DNA of 64,000 bases from Pipra filicauda (Eukaryota > Chordata > Aves > Passeriformes > Pipridae). Positions 53,101 through 63,724 of the stretch are shown here, one piece after another. How positions within the stretch are numbered: position 1 is the stretch's first letter; each line of letters opens with the position of its first letter. The position numbers were made by a program, and so were the translations under genes. The notes under the pieces were generated by a model. The model made no database searches and was not told the DNA's origin. It worked only from the letters and a program-made list of their open reading frames with translations. The stretch is taken from the NCBI RefSeq assembly GCF_003945595.2, contig NW_024104420.1:1672201-1736200 (forward strand). The letters are read 5' to 3'.

Positions 53101-56100
53101 CACAGAGCTCATCCCTCTGTCACACCAATTCGGTGCTACCATGTGCTTTCACTCAATCTTTGGACATGCCCAGGGTTCACAGCTGAACCTTGGGAGCTCA
53201 GGTGCATTCAGGTTGCAGTGAAGTCAGAGAATTCTGTTTACTGCTCTGTTTACAGCACTGGCTGGATGTTGTTGGTCTCCCTTGTGTTTCTGCTCTCCTT
53301 TCTATAACAAATAAGTATAAATAATCAGTTTTTAATTTTTTTTTCCCAAAAGTTATCTTTCAAATTTCATTCTGATATTAACCAGCTTAATTCTCTATTT
53401 GGCATTAATGAACAATTGCCTATTTTCAGTTTTCAGATCCTCATTCTAGATGACCAGTTACAGACAAATGATCTGTTGATTTCACTTTTCTGTAAAGGTC
53501 AGTTCTGATTTCAGATCTGATATCTTGTGGATGTCAAACTAATTTATGTATGACATTTCCTCCAAACTTCATTATCTTCTCTTAAGACTATGTGAATTTT
53601 GTGGCAAAGAATTTTTTCTCTATATTGTTCACAGCTACTGTCTGTTACCTGAGATGTGCTTTGATTCTGTTCCCCCTGAAGTACATATTTTGTTTCCAGA
53701 TTTCTAGTTCATTGTATTTTGCTATGCAGTTTAGTTTCTTGCCTTATTTGGGTTGGGATATTTACTTGGTTTTCTTTTGTGGAGTTTGGGTGTTTTTCTA
53801 GTGGCATCTGTTTTACTGTGCTGTGTCCCAAAATTTTTTACTCAGTTTGGTGAGACGCATATATTTTATAGTGATACAGTCACAATGAATTAGACCACCA
53901 TAACTGGGGGAGGAGTTATCACAGTGCTCACTTTATGTCTTCTTTCATAACCTTAAGAAGTTTTTTTTGTTCCTTGTTGGATGCCAAACTGAGAGTACTA
54001 TAGCCTTGGAAAAGATGGAGAAGCAGCATTTGAGTTTTCCCACAATCTTGCTGTTTCTGCTTACACCTAGAGTTCACCCTGTTCTCCATGAGGAAATAAT
54101 TAAGGATCCATGCCTACTTCATTCAGGAATTTTTTGCTCTGACTTTTCTTTATTGAAACAATCATGGGAATTATTTTTTGCATAAAGAGAAGAAAGAAAG
54201 AATTGTAGAAGATTAAGTACATAATTTCTACTCAGGCAGGTCTGGGGTTTATGCCAATCTCTGCTGTAGATCACTCTGGAAGTTTGATGAAACACTCCAT
54301 TTTTTATTTGACCATTTCCTAATGTGAAAAATAAGCATTTACCTCACACTTGTATGATTGGCTTAATTAGTTGTGACAGATTAATCTAAAGAAACTCTAT
54401 TGTAGACCCTTTTATACTCCAGTTAAATATTGTCATCTAGCACTTACAAAGCTCTAGGCTTTTGAAAGGGCCTTTAAACTTTTTCAAATGCTTGGATAGT
54501 AGGTGTTTTTATCATGTATGCAGCAAAGAATAGCAAGAAATCCATTTTTGTTTGAATTTGTAACCTATTTTGAAACTTTTATTTTAAAAGAGGAGCAATG
54601 TTTATACATCATACTTCTTTTTGATAAAAGACAAACCACATTTAACGTGGAACTGAATGTGAATTTAAGTGAACAAATTTATGGGGAAAAGAATAGCTGT
54701 GGTCCAGACATTCAAATGAAATTAGGGCAGTGTAAGTACCTTCATAGTATTTAGAAGAATCTCATGCTCCTCCCTGATTCTTGATCCAAGAGTCTGTGGA
54801 AGGCAGTGATGAGTTGAGTCAATGTTACTGCCGGTAGCACAAGGTCAGCTAGATTTTCCAGACTTCTGCCTTCTCTTGTGTGCAGCTTTACAGATGAGCA
54901 ACAAGATTGCCCAGGATACCCCATGTTGCCACGAGTCTTCAGCTTCATAATGTTCTTCATAACGTTTGTGTGTTGGGTTTGCCTGACAAGGGTTTGGTAG
55001 TGGGGTTGGCTACAGGTGTGACTTCTGTGAGAAGCTGCTGGAAGCTTCCCCTGTGAAGCCAGAGCCAGCTAGCTCCAAGACAGACTCACCACTGGCCAAG
55101 GCTGAGCCTACTAGCAATGGTGGCAGGATCTCTGGGATAACATCGTTAAGAAGGAATGGGGGGCAATGCACAGGAACAATTGCAACCAGAGAAGAGAGGA
55201 GTGAGCATGTGTAGGAGAAACAGCCCTACAGACAGCAAAATCAGTGAAGTAGAAGGGAAAATGCTCCAGGCACTGCAACAGAGATTCCCCTGCAGCCTGT
55301 GATGAAGACCATGGTGAGGCAGCTGTGCCCCTGCAGCCCATGGAGGTCCATGGTGGAACAGAGATCCACCTGCGGCCCATGGAGGACCTATGCCAGAGCA
55401 GGTGGATGTGCCCAAAAGAGTCTGTGATCCATGAGAAGCCTGTGCTGGAGCAGGCTTCTGGCAGGACCTGTGACCCCATGGAAAGAGGAGCCCATGGGGG
55501 AGCAGGTTTGTTGACAGGACTTGTGACCCCACAAGGGACTCACATGGGAGCAGTTCATGATGAACTGCAGCCTGTGAAAAGGAGTCATGTTGGAGAAGTT
55601 CATGGAGGACTGTCTCACATGGGAGGGACCCCACAATGGAGCCGGGGAAGAGTGTGAGGAGTCCTCCTCCTGAGGAGGAAGGAATGACAAAGACAACATG
55701 TGATGAGTTGACTACAGCCCCTATTTTCTGTTCTACTGTACCCTTGGGGTGGAGGGAAGAAAACACTGGGAGTGAAGTTGAACCTGGGAAGAAGGGAGGG
55801 GTGGAGGGAAGGTGGTTTAAGATTTTGTTTTTAGTTCTCATTACCCTGATCTAATTTGATTGGCAATAAATTTAATTAATTTTTCCCCAAGTCAGATCTG
55901 TTTGCCTGTCACATTAATTGCTGAATGGTCTCTCCCTGTCCTTATCTCGACCCATGAACCTTCTGTTGTATTTTCTCTCCCTTGTTCTGCTGAGGAGGGG
56001 AGTGATAAAGCAGCTTCACTGGGCACCTGGCATCCAGCCAAGGTCAACCCACCACAACTTGCAAGATAAATAAAGTAAATATCCAAATATTTTCATGGTT

Positions 56101-59100
56101 GAATTACCACGATAACAGAAAAACATGTAAATTCATATGAACTGTGGCAAGCATTGAAAACAATAATAAACAAGTTTACTTGTATATCTTGATGTTTTGT
56201 AGGAAATTGTTCAGTTTTTCTTCTCTTGTTCTACCACAAGATATTTTCATGACGAGTTTTTGCAAAGGTTTTAGATCTGTTAAGACATGTATTTTAGCTT
56301 CAATTCAAAATTTTTCATCAACCTGTTTTAAAAATCATTTATCATCCAATTAAAAAAAATTCTGCTGGAGCTTGGGTGATTTCCTGAGATCCATACAGAA
56401 CTGATTTCTGTAAGAACTTCTCACCTGTCTTATTATTTAAGCTGGTGGAACTGCTACTTCATAACACCTGTACCATCATTTTGATGTTACATGCAACACT
56501 GGTATAGCTTGAGTGAAAATGAAGTAATAGATTATTATAGATCTGACAGGTTTTGGCTATCCATTTCCAGAGTCTAAAGTATTTAATGCTGGCATTTCTG
56601 TTCTTTGATTATAATGGGATTGCTTCCTGTTACTTCTGTATTTGGGAGAACCACTCTTATAACCACTTGCCACATGTAACCTGTTTTCTACATCCCTTAG
56701 TTGACTTGTCATCCAGTTATTAAGCTGTGACACAGTCAATAAACAACCTCTTGTTGTCAGGAGCTGAGAGAGCAATGCTGTCATGAATGATACTATTAAC
56801 CAGTTGCCTCTCATACCAAAATCTTCACCATGTTTGATGGTCACAGATCACATACTGTATTTCTTACAGACATAAAAAAAGAGGGAGAACTAGCTGCATT
56901 TCACAGTCAGAAAGTAACTTCTCTCAAGCATCTTATTCCAAAGTAGTACAAGGACATAGTATGGACTTGGGTGGCAGCCTTGATTTGGCATCTCCAGCCG
57001 CTCTGTGACTTCACATTAATCACATCTGCTGTTATGAAGGACAGCTGTAATTACTTAGAGCTCTGCAAAGAACATGTGGATTAACAGGTTTTGTAGTTAT
57101 TTGGGGTTTTGGTGTTTTGGGGTTTTTTTCAGTAGAGAGCTCTTCTCCTAAGTTGCTACGAAGGCTATTGCAATGACATCGTGGTTTGGCCCAGAATGAG
57201 GTCTTTCTTTTTTTATGCTTACTCTGGTTAGCATTGTCTCTGCCATTTTTTGCTTAAAATCAGGTTGTTAACATTTGACATTAAAGTGTACTTCTAGATA
57301 GTTTAGAAGCTAGTATGACATACTTCAAGATTGCTTTTTGTGTCATGGTTTTTACCGTGTACTGCATACTTGTTAGTGGGGTTTCTGTCTCCATTTGAGT
57401 GTCATTATTTTAAATAACAGATGATCTGAAATGAGAGATGCAGCACCGCTAAACTTTATCAGTTTGGCAGCACTGTCACCCAGCTGAAATTCTAGTAGTC
57501 GTCTTTTTAGTAGTACACTCTTCTAGTAGCAGTTTTGTTTCTGATGAGGCCTGTCACAAGGCAATTCCCTTTTGCACAAAATGCAGATGAAAAATTAAAA
57601 GTATGAGCTCTTTCTTTCTCATTATCAATTATAACTACAGCAGAGAGGGTACAAACAAAATTAGTCTTGAAATGGGAAGATTAATCAGAATGAAGCGATA
57701 GTCAGAAGTCTCCATTTTATGCTCCCAAGTTAATCACAGGTTTCTGCCCTTTAATTCATCCTGAAGCTCTGCTGTTTCAGGTGTACTATCAAGGCATGCC
57801 TTTCAGCTTCTGTAGTCCCATCTGCTCCGAGACTGTGAGACGCTCAGTTTCTCATTCTCGCTATTACCTGCATTGTATGAAGCAGGTTCTGTTCACACAG
57901 CTTATGCCTGATGTTTACATTATACTGTTGGGTTGTTTTTTTTTTTTACCCTGTAGTGCCAGCTTTTGGAGCCATTCCATGCTTCTGACCCCTGTTCCAT
58001 CACATCTCAAAACTTGCTGTTGTGAGTCTGCTTTTATCTTAGCAAGCTTGTAATGTCCATTCTATTCCCAGTCATTGCCACTTGGTGCGAAGTTTGTCTC
58101 CCTTATATGGGGCATGCATGACGTCAGTGATGATAGACAGTTTCAATATTATATATGGAAATACTTGCCAAGATAAAAAGATTGAGGAGACTGACTTTCA
58201 GGTGGTTTTGTATTTAACTGTGGTGGTTTCACCCCAGCCAGAGCCAAGCCCCAGGCAGCCGCTCGTTCACTCCCCCACCAGCAGGATACTTGGGAAGAGA
58301 ATTGGAAGGCTAAAAGCCATAATACTCATGGGTTGAGACAAAGTTTAATAGGGAAAGCAAAAGCTGTGCACACAAGTAAAGCAAAACAAGGAATTAATGC
58401 ACTGCTTCCCATAGGCAGGCAGGTGTTCTGCCTCTCCAGGAGGGCAGGGCCCCATCACATGTAACAGTTACTTGGGAAGACAAACATCATCACTCTAAAC
58501 ATCTGCCCTTCTTCCCACAGATTTATACACTGAGCATGATGACATATGGCCTGGAATATCCCTTTGGTCAATTTGGGTCACCTGTCCCAGCTGTCTCTCC
58601 TGTCAACCTCCCATGCAGCCCCAGTTTCCTCGCCAGCGTGGCAATAGGAAAAGCACAAAAGGCCTTTAGCAATGACAAAAATACCTCCATACTGTCAACC
58701 CTGTGTTCAGCATAAATCCAAAACACAGCCCCATACAGCCCACTGTGAAGAGAATTAACTCTACCCCAGCCAAAACCATCACAGTAACTTACAACTTCTC
58801 ACCGAGAAGTGTGACTATGTACTGCTCCATTTCTTTGTTCACTTTGCAGCACCTCAGTTGCACTGAAGGAGGGAGAGTGTTCATATAGAAAGTACTAGCA
58901 CATTCTTGCATAAAAAAATAAGTAGTGCAACATAGTACAAGAAGTAGCAGGAATATGTCAGAATAAAAGTGTACAATTCTAGTATCTAATTAAACATAAA
59001 GGGGACAGCAGAAGTGGGGAGAGGGTATTCTTGCTTGTAAAGACAGTTGACATTTTTCTTTTAAGTTTTATTTTCTCTATTCTCTATGTTTCTATAAGGT

Positions 59101-62100
59101 TTTATATATTGGAAAATACTTGAGGAAAAATAAATCGAACATTGCCTATACCAAAAAAACCCAAAACAAACTACACAGAAAAATGGGAAATCTTAAAGAA
59201 TGTGAATGCCATATTGTTTGTTAGCTACTGTCTATCAGTGTGAATTGTGTTTGTGAAGTATTTTGCTATAAGGAAAAAATGTGGTTATTCCATATGGATT
59301 GGCCTGTACATGCTTAAACCCTTTCTATAAATATTTGAATTAAAGGACACCAGATGTTGCACAGAAGCTGCTGCTGCTTTCTGAACTTCATGGTATATTC
59401 TTTCAAAACCCACAGGAAGTAGCTGAGGGAAAAAGTGTATTAATTAAGTTCAGAAATAGATTTTCCAGCTATAGAAAAATCTCCAAAGAAAATAGCATAT
59501 GATCTTCAGAAATGTGAGCTCTCTGTCCCAAGAATCTGGTGTCAGCATGCAGCATTGTCACATGGGGATTAGAATTCAGATTTCAAGTTCTCAGACCTAG
59601 GCTAGCCTGAAAGTAAGCCAGTCTGTGGCCCTTGGAAATGGACCCATCTTTTGTCCTGTCTGCTCTGACCTATGTTCATAGTTCTATAGGCAGTGTTCAG
59701 AGAAAAGATTTTTCCAGTTTTTTCTTGGCCTAGAGAACTAATGTTGTAGTAACTGAGACTTGAGGGAAAAGGAAAGTGCTAGAATTCCCAGATGCTCTGC
59801 ACTTCAAACATGAAATATGCTCTGATGTGCCTAAAGTATATTTTGTATAAAACTATGGCAAAAGAAATACAAAATGGGATTTGCTTTGCATTGGTTGAGG
59901 AATAAGATTTACATTTTGCAAACCAATTAAATATTTCTGCATTTAGAAGTACTGACTCTGCTGTAGTTGTAGTGCCTTCTTGCGCTCTGTTTCCTTCAGA
60001 CCAAAGCACTGAAACTGACTCTTCTGCTCTAGTAGTTGGTGGGAAGCGTCCATCTATCCTTATGCAATGAATATATAATTGTTTATACTCTTGAGTCACA
60101 TGATTCTGTTGGAAGAGCAGGTACACACAAACAAGTAACATTTGCCACTGAGCACTCTTATGTGAATTCAGTCATCTATGTTTAATGTGCATTGCTGATG
60201 TATTAGGTAGGGTTTGTGTTGTGGTGATTTGACCCCAGCCAGCAGCTAAGCACCCAGCAACTGCTCGCTCACCTCCCCTGCAAGATGGGGATAGCATCCA
60301 GTGAGAAAAAGTGAGAAAAACTCTATCTTGAGATAAAGACAGTTCAATAAGTGAATCAAAGCTGTATGTGCAAGCAAAAGAGAATAAGGATTTTATTTGC
60401 TATTTCCCTTCAACAGGCAAATGTTTAGTCACAACCCAGACAGCAGGGCTTCATTCCGCTAAGAGGTTGCTTGGGAAGACAAATGCCATAACCGCACACA
60501 TTCCCCCATTCCTTTTCCTTACCTCGAGCTTTTATTGCTAAGCACAACTTGATATGGAATGGAATGTCCTTTTGGTCCTTGTGGATCAGCTGTACCAGAT
60601 GTGTTTCCTTTCCAACCTCTTGTCCACTCCCCGCCTGCCTGTTGGGAGGGCAGAGCGAGAAACAGAGAAGGCCTTGATACAGTGCAAGCACTGCTCATCA
60701 ATGACTAAAATATTGGTGTGTTACCAACACTAAGATGTTTTAGTCAGAGATCCAAAGCACAGCACCATCTTGCCTGCTATGGAGAACGTTAACTCCATCC
60801 TAGGGCAGAGCCAGTACCTCCATCCCTTATTCTCTACCAGTTACACACCTGTGGCTTGGGCTCCATCTGTTGCGGTGGTTGCTGAGGACAGGAGAGGCCA
60901 AAGATTTTCTTGAGTTGATGGGCACCAAAATCAGTACAGGTTGGGTCACAGGGCACTTGCCCGGTTCTTTACAAGTATTATCATCTGTTGATTCAGGTGG
61001 CTTCTGCTGTGATACTTCCTGTAGCATATAGCTCAAATCACAGATAGCAACAATTTAAACATGTATCCATTACAGAGCCACTAGGAGGAAGGGAAAAAAT
61101 TCTGTCTCATCTACTCTCTCCCAAAGCAGGCTTTAAGGAATCTTCCTGCTAAATTTGTGGTTTACAAATGTATCACACCTCATTTTCCTCCATTAAAATC
61201 AAACAAACAAAAAACTCCCACAAACAAACAAAAACCTAGAAGACAAAGCTGCCTTTTGAAGTCTTAGGTATCCCTCATTTTGTTCTTCAAGGAGAGTGCT
61301 AACAAGAAGACAAGAACCTGAAAATGGGAGCTTTTACAAAGTGTCATACATTATTTCCAAGATATAAAAGGGAAAGTCAGAAAGGAAAGAATTCCTTCTC
61401 TTCCCTTTTTTTTCCTTAAAATTAAAGCAAGATCAGATTTCTTCTTTGAATCAATTGGCAGAGTTCCGGTATTCTACTGCATCAAATTCAAGGTTATTAG
61501 TCTTTATGGTCAAGTTAGACCTTGCATCTCAGCCACATTTAATGCATATTCCTTCCTGCTATGTCATTTTGCCAAATTTTATGACATCCATACTGCACTT
61601 CTTGCAATCTGCTGTATTTCTTCAAGCAGATGCCTTCTACCAATATGATGTCTTTTATTCAGTAGGTTCATGAATTTGCTTTTCATGTGTAAGAAATAGT
61701 AAATGTAAAATCAGTGTGCTAGCACTAAAAGATGTGTCTGGTATGCTTTAAAAGATAAATCATGTTATCCCTATTCAGTGCCAGAGAAATATCATATGAT
61801 CTACATGTCTGTTATGTTTCTATCATGGTTAGACAGTCAGAGTTTTCTGCATTTAGAATGATGATAATACAGCAAAATAAAATTATTGCAGTATCATAAG
61901 CTTTCCTCTTGTTCAGTTCATGGTGCAGAATCACATTAATATGCATTGTAGCATAACTGACACAGACTCCTGGAAGTAATCACCATTCTATTGACTTCGT
62001 GCCCTGAATTTTTCTTGTATAGCCAAATTGTACTGCAACTGAGCGAGCGATGGCACGACTTGCAACACATCCAACCTTAAAGCCCAGATTTGTTGAACTT

Positions 62101-63724
62101 AAAGGTATGAAATATTTTAACTTGTTTATTACTTCAGTAGCTTACTGGCGTGGTACTTTGTTCCTGTATATTTCTGGCACGAACAAAAAAAACCCCTAAA
62201 AGCTTCTGTAGTTACCCTAACTAGCTGCAGTGAACCAAGTGCCACAAACTTGTAACCATTTACGTTGGTTGAAGTGGTCTCATATGTGACTGTATGCAAT
62301 ATGACATTTAAGAACAAATAGGGTGTTGAACGAACAGGGTTTATAATGGGAACTCTAAAAATCAAATGAATGTAATGGAATATTTTTTAATTAAATGGGA
62401 ATGTAAAAGGATCATTACAGCTGGGTTTCTAAAGGCAACTAAAAGGTTTTACAAATTACTTTCTAAATCTTCCTCGAAAACTGTCCCCAGAATCTTTAGG
62501 GTGTCTTTCCTGGTTTTTTAGGTTCTCTCTTGTTCTCTTGAAACTGAAATTTTCTACCTGAAACTGATGCTAAAAAGAGTCAAGTCCTAGTAATAATGTC
62601 ACAAAGTTACTTGATTAATAACAGAGTATATCGAATACTCATTTAATTATATATGTGCAATTTATTATTAGTTTGCAGTTTTACACTCGAAGTAATGCCC
62701 TAAGTGAACATGATTATCAGCTGCAGATTATTTGCTTAAAGTTCACAGTTAAACCCAAGTTTCATATTGTATTTCATTGATAATAATTTCTTTTTCTCGC
62801 TTTTGTTGATACTGTACTCTATGGTCTTGCCCCATGTGTTCAGTAAATGATTGATAAGGACATTCAAAATATGCTTACTCAAAACAACATATTTAACTTG
62901 CAAAAGTGTTTTATTATATAAAAATAACTTATATAAATTGACATGTAGCTGCAACAAAATATTTCCTCTGCCCCTTGCACAGCTGCTGTAAAAGCTTTTA
63001 AGGATGCAAGAAAGAACCCAGACAAAGCCACTCCTTTGAAAAAGGCTAAGTCAGAAGAACAGCCTAAAGCAGCACAACATTTCAATAGCAACTTGGATGA
63101 CCAAGCTCCTAAACTAGCTCAAAAACAGCAAGGATGTGGACACAAGACAAAACTGAGTACGAAAATAGAGACTGACAGTGTGGCTGAAGAACTTTGTGAG
63201 AGTGCATCTGAGCAGAAAACTTTGGAAATGGAGAGAGCATATGCTCCAGAAGAATCTTCATTTCAGGCAGTAGAAATGCAAATAGTCACTGAGAACAAAA
63301 CAGAAAAAAACCGTAGCTATCAAAAAAGGAAAGAAAATACGAGTATCAACAAATTAAATGCAATAATAGAGAAAATTGGTGATAGTGAGCAGGAGCATCC
63401 TAGTGAAAAGGAATACTTCGATGATAGTACTGAAGAAAGGTTTTATAACGAGTCATCAGATTCTGACAGTGACAGCAATGATGATTTCTTCATTGGCAAA
63501 GTAAAAAGAAAGAAAAAAACAGCAGCAGTAACTAATCCTTCTTCAACAAAAGATAAAGATAGACTTCAGAAAAATGTAGTGAAGAAAGAAAAGAGCACAG
63601 TTCCTGGGACAGCACAAGATTTGATCATGGAAGAAAGAAAGCCACCTGCAAAAGCAGTCAGGCTAGAATCAGTGTTCTGCAGTTCCTTGTCGACCTCTAA
63701 TCAGAAATCTCAAACCAGAAAAAG
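20066..63724 (+). CDS. SRFBP1: SRFBP1, five internal coding exons (partial gene; first and last exons outside the recognised sequence)
   Basis: Joining 20066-20154, 21152-21224, 41399-41470, 62023-62104 and 62983-63724 gives one open frame of 352 codons plus two bases. It matches the order and spacing of SRFBP1: a basic coiled N-terminal region starting VVKMRK, a conserved block ATERAMARLATHP, a variable Lys/Glu/Ser-rich middle, then the conserved EYFDDSTEERFY and DDFFIGKV motifs followed by a KRKKK nuclear-localisation-like stretch. SRFBP1 is known as a serum response factor-binding protein and belongs to the BUD22 family; yeast Bud22 acts in small-subunit ribosome biogenesis. All junctions have AG/GT sites and compatible phases (0, 2, 0, 0, 1, then 2 at the final donor). 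Intron sizes are 997, 20174, 20552 and 878 bp. The start codon exon was not found upstream and the C-terminal BUD22 end lies beyond the window. Confidence 0.93.
20155..21151 (+). other. SRFBP1 intron 2
   Basis: GT...AG intron of 997 bp. It includes a short TA dinucleotide run at about 20846-20861. Nothing else recognised. Confidence 0.9.
20846..20861. repeat. TA dinucleotide microsatellite
   Basis: Eight consecutive TA-type units within intron 2. Confidence 0.8.
21152..21224 (+). CDS. SRFBP1: SRFBP1 exon 3
   Basis: Acceptor TTTGCAG ends at 21151. The first G completes the split Lys codon, then GGC TCA GAA GAC follows. It encodes GSEDLKLKNQKRVDRLIEEI-HAMK, the charged helix that continues the N-terminal coiled region; KNQ-R and EEIHAMK are strongly conserved in the family. 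It ends in phase 0 before donor GTAATG at 21225. Confidence 0.93.
26800..27030 (+). mobile_element. CR1 LINE, internal ORF2 fragment (old)
   Basis: Resembles the CR1 ORF2 region just upstream of the reverse transcriptase: a stretch around ATGAAAAGGAAGTCCACAAA, then AGGTGGAAACAAGAACAGAC and GCCTGAGAGGAATGTAGGGA. It is diverged and lacks the 3' end, so it is an old remnant in + orientation. Edges are approximate. Confidence 0.65.
29400..29700 (+). mobile_element. Probable ancient CR1/L3-like fragment
   Basis: The segment ACTGGGCAATGAGATGACTA followed by AAATTCAATGGCAATAAATG is characteristic of the C-terminal ORF2 region of old CR1 lineages. The sequence after 29600 (GGAGTTACCATAAAAATCTG) fits the continuation, which normally reads as a 'GVxVxxxL' block. 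Heavily diverged; edges uncertain. Confidence 0.5.
30430..30600. promoter_or_regulatory. Short CpG-containing GC-rich block in intron 3
   Basis: Against an AT-rich background this 170-bp stretch is clearly GC-rich and carries about nine CpG dinucleotides (for example in CTCCGGCCGGG, CTCGCGCCC, GGCGGCCG). No repeat family or exon could be recognised. It could be an intronic regulatory element, an alternative first exon or an LTR remnant. Confidence 0.3.
33407..33430. repeat. AAAAT-type microsatellite
   Basis: About three and a half TAAAA units followed by an A run. Confidence 0.8.
36979..37008. repeat. 15-bp tandem duplication
   Basis: CTTGTAATTGTCTCT occurs twice in perfect tandem (36979-36993, 36994-37008). 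Confidence 0.9.
38276..38304. repeat. Perfect 11-bp inverted repeat with 7-base loop
   Basis: TTCCCACTCAC at 38276-38286 pairs with GTGAGTGGGAA at 38294-38304. It sits right at the left edge of the CR1 copy that starts near 38304. Confidence 0.9.
38304..38604 (+). mobile_element. CR1 LINE, 3'-end fragment
   Basis: Contains the ATAGGACAAGGAGTAATAGC segment, CACTGGAACAGGTTGCCCTG, GATGCCCCATCCCTGAAAG, GGTCCTTTCCAGCCCAAATC and the terminal TTCTATGATTCTATGG. Orientation +. Confidence 0.94.
39817..39907 (+). mobile_element. MIR-like SINE fragment (ancient)
   Basis: The sequence TGTGACAGTAAGCGTGTCAC followed by GTAACC and, after a short gap, TTTCACCATCTGTGAAAC follows the order of the conserved MIR core and tail (the 'TGTGACC..GGGCAAGTCAC..AACC' and 'CATCTGTAAAAT' blocks). 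Diverged, as expected for an element of amniote age. Confidence 0.5.
41174..41212. repeat. 21-bp tandem duplication just upstream of exon 4
   Basis: ATTAGGTATAATGTAGT starts at 41174 and again at 41195, separated by TATA. Confidence 0.85.
41399..41470 (+). CDS. SRFBP1: SRFBP1 exon 4
   Basis: Twenty-four whole codons between acceptor CTACAG (ending 41398) and a strong donor GTAAGT at 41471. They encode EIKPDEVTRLALRTEVNFES followed by VCRK. The KPD-VT--AL pattern and the NFE motif are family hallmarks. It is flanked by two introns of about 20 kb each. Confidence 0.93.
43054..43091. repeat. 19-bp tandem duplication
   Basis: TGGTCCTATTTTTCAGGGG is followed immediately by the same unit with one A-to-G change. 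Confidence 0.88.
44009..44624 (+). mobile_element. Solo LTR, ERVL-like endogenous retrovirus
   Basis: Begins TGTCCTAGTTAG and ends AAACCAGCACA, an imperfect terminal inverted repeat of the TG...CA type. A TATA box (TATATAA, 44269-44275) and a polyadenylation signal (ATTAAA, 44544-44549) are in the right order on the + strand. The flanks TTAAC (44004-44008) and TTAAT (44625-44629) agree in four of five bases, fitting a 5-bp ERVL-type duplication with one mutation. No internal viral genes accompany it. Confidence 0.72.
45959..46003. repeat. Long pyrimidine tract
   Basis: About 45 bases of almost pure T with interspersed C. Confidence 0.9.
50510..50912 (+). mobile_element. CR1 LINE, 3' end with an older internal remnant
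   Basis: The right part (about 50725-50912) is a CR1 3' end: GGCATTTGAACAGGCTCCCC, then CTAAGGGTTAGACAGGATGA, TCTTTCAACACAGCATATTC and the terminal TGTGATTCTGTG. The left part (50510-50590) resembles an internal CR1 coding segment (AAATGAGATTAGAGAAGCTA). The middle appears deleted. Confidence applies mainly to the right part. Confidence 0.8.
54969..56056 (+). mobile_element. Solo LTR, avian ERVL-type family with internal degenerate repeats
   Basis: I recognise the family from its start (TGTGTTGGGTTTGCCTGACA), its core of degenerate repeated units built on 'CCATGGAGG...GAGCAGG', the AAGAGTGTGAGGAGTCCTCC block, the polyadenylation signal AATAAA at 55865-55870, and its end (CAAGGTCAACCCACCACA). 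It is about 1.09 kb long and oriented + like SRFBP1. Open frames of up to 231 codons on either strand within it are by-products of the repeated units. No clear target-site duplication was found. Confidence 0.88.
56057..58213. other. Non-coding spacer between LTRs
   Basis: AT-rich; no recognised gene, RNA or transposon. Confidence 0.45.
58219..58783 (-). mobile_element. Solo LTR, common avian ERVL-type family, reverse orientation
   Basis: In + reading it starts TGTGGTGGTTTCACCCCAGC and ends with CCAGCCAAAACCATCACA, which is the reverse of a common bird LTR. On the - strand a TATAAA box (complement of 58522-58527) precedes an ATTAAA signal (complement of 58344-58349). Flanks TTAAC (58214-58218) and GTAAC (58784-58788) agree in four of five bases, supporting these ends. 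No internal viral genes. Confidence 0.88.
60220..60817 (-). mobile_element. Solo LTR, same superfamily as 58219-58783, older or different subfamily
   Basis: Starts TGTGGTGATTTGACCCCAGC (+ reading) and runs colinear with the 58219 copy through the CTGCTCGCTCAC, TTGCTTGGGAAGACAAATGC and GGAATGTCCTTTTGGTCCTT segments to AACTCCATCCTAGGGCAGAG. It is more diverged, its TATA region is degraded, and its right edge is approximate. Confidence 0.85.
62023..62104 (+). CDS. SRFBP1: SRFBP1 exon 5
   Basis: Follows acceptor TTGTATAG and encodes PNCTATERAMARLATHPTLK and then PRFVELK plus the first base of an Ala codon. TATERA-ARLA-HP is the best conserved segment of the protein. Donor GTATGA at 62105; phase 1. 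Confidence 0.94.
62105..62982 (+). other. SRFBP1 intron 5
   Basis: GT...AG intron of 878 bp; AT-rich, nothing recognised inside. Confidence 0.92.
62983..63724 (+). CDS. SRFBP1: SRFBP1 exon 6, large exon with acidic and Lys-rich region
   Basis: After acceptor TTGCACAG the exon completes the Ala codon (AAVKAFKDARKNP) and runs open for 246 further codons. The first part is low-complexity Lys/Glu/Ser/Thr sequence that diverges quickly between species. From 63411 it contains EYFDDSTEERFY, an S-D acidic stretch (SSDSDSDSNDD), FFIGKV at about 63484-63501 and the basic cluster KRKKK ending near 63519. It ends with the Lys-Arg-rich SQTRKR. The frame would meet TAA at 63726, but an intact donor GTAAAC at 63725 and the known longer protein argue for splicing, not termination. 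Confidence 0.9.

Larger units (their letters stand above)
41471..62022 (+). other. SRFBP1 intron 4
   Basis: GT...AG intron of about 20.6 kb. It contains four solo LTRs and a CR1 end. The unlisted stretches (41.5-44.0, 44.7-50.5, 50.9-54.9, 56.1-58.2, 58.8-60.2 and 60.8-62.0 kb) show only AT-rich sequence and small frames without recognisable motifs. Confidence 0.9.

Noticed and set aside
55146..55841. 231-codon open frame on the - strand, with others of about 100 codons on both strands
   Set aside because: It lies wholly inside the ERVL-type LTR and arises from its degenerate internal repeats; no protein domain is recognisable.
59779..60141. 120-codon frame on the - strand
   Set aside because: No recognisable domain; intronic AT-rich sequence next to an LTR.
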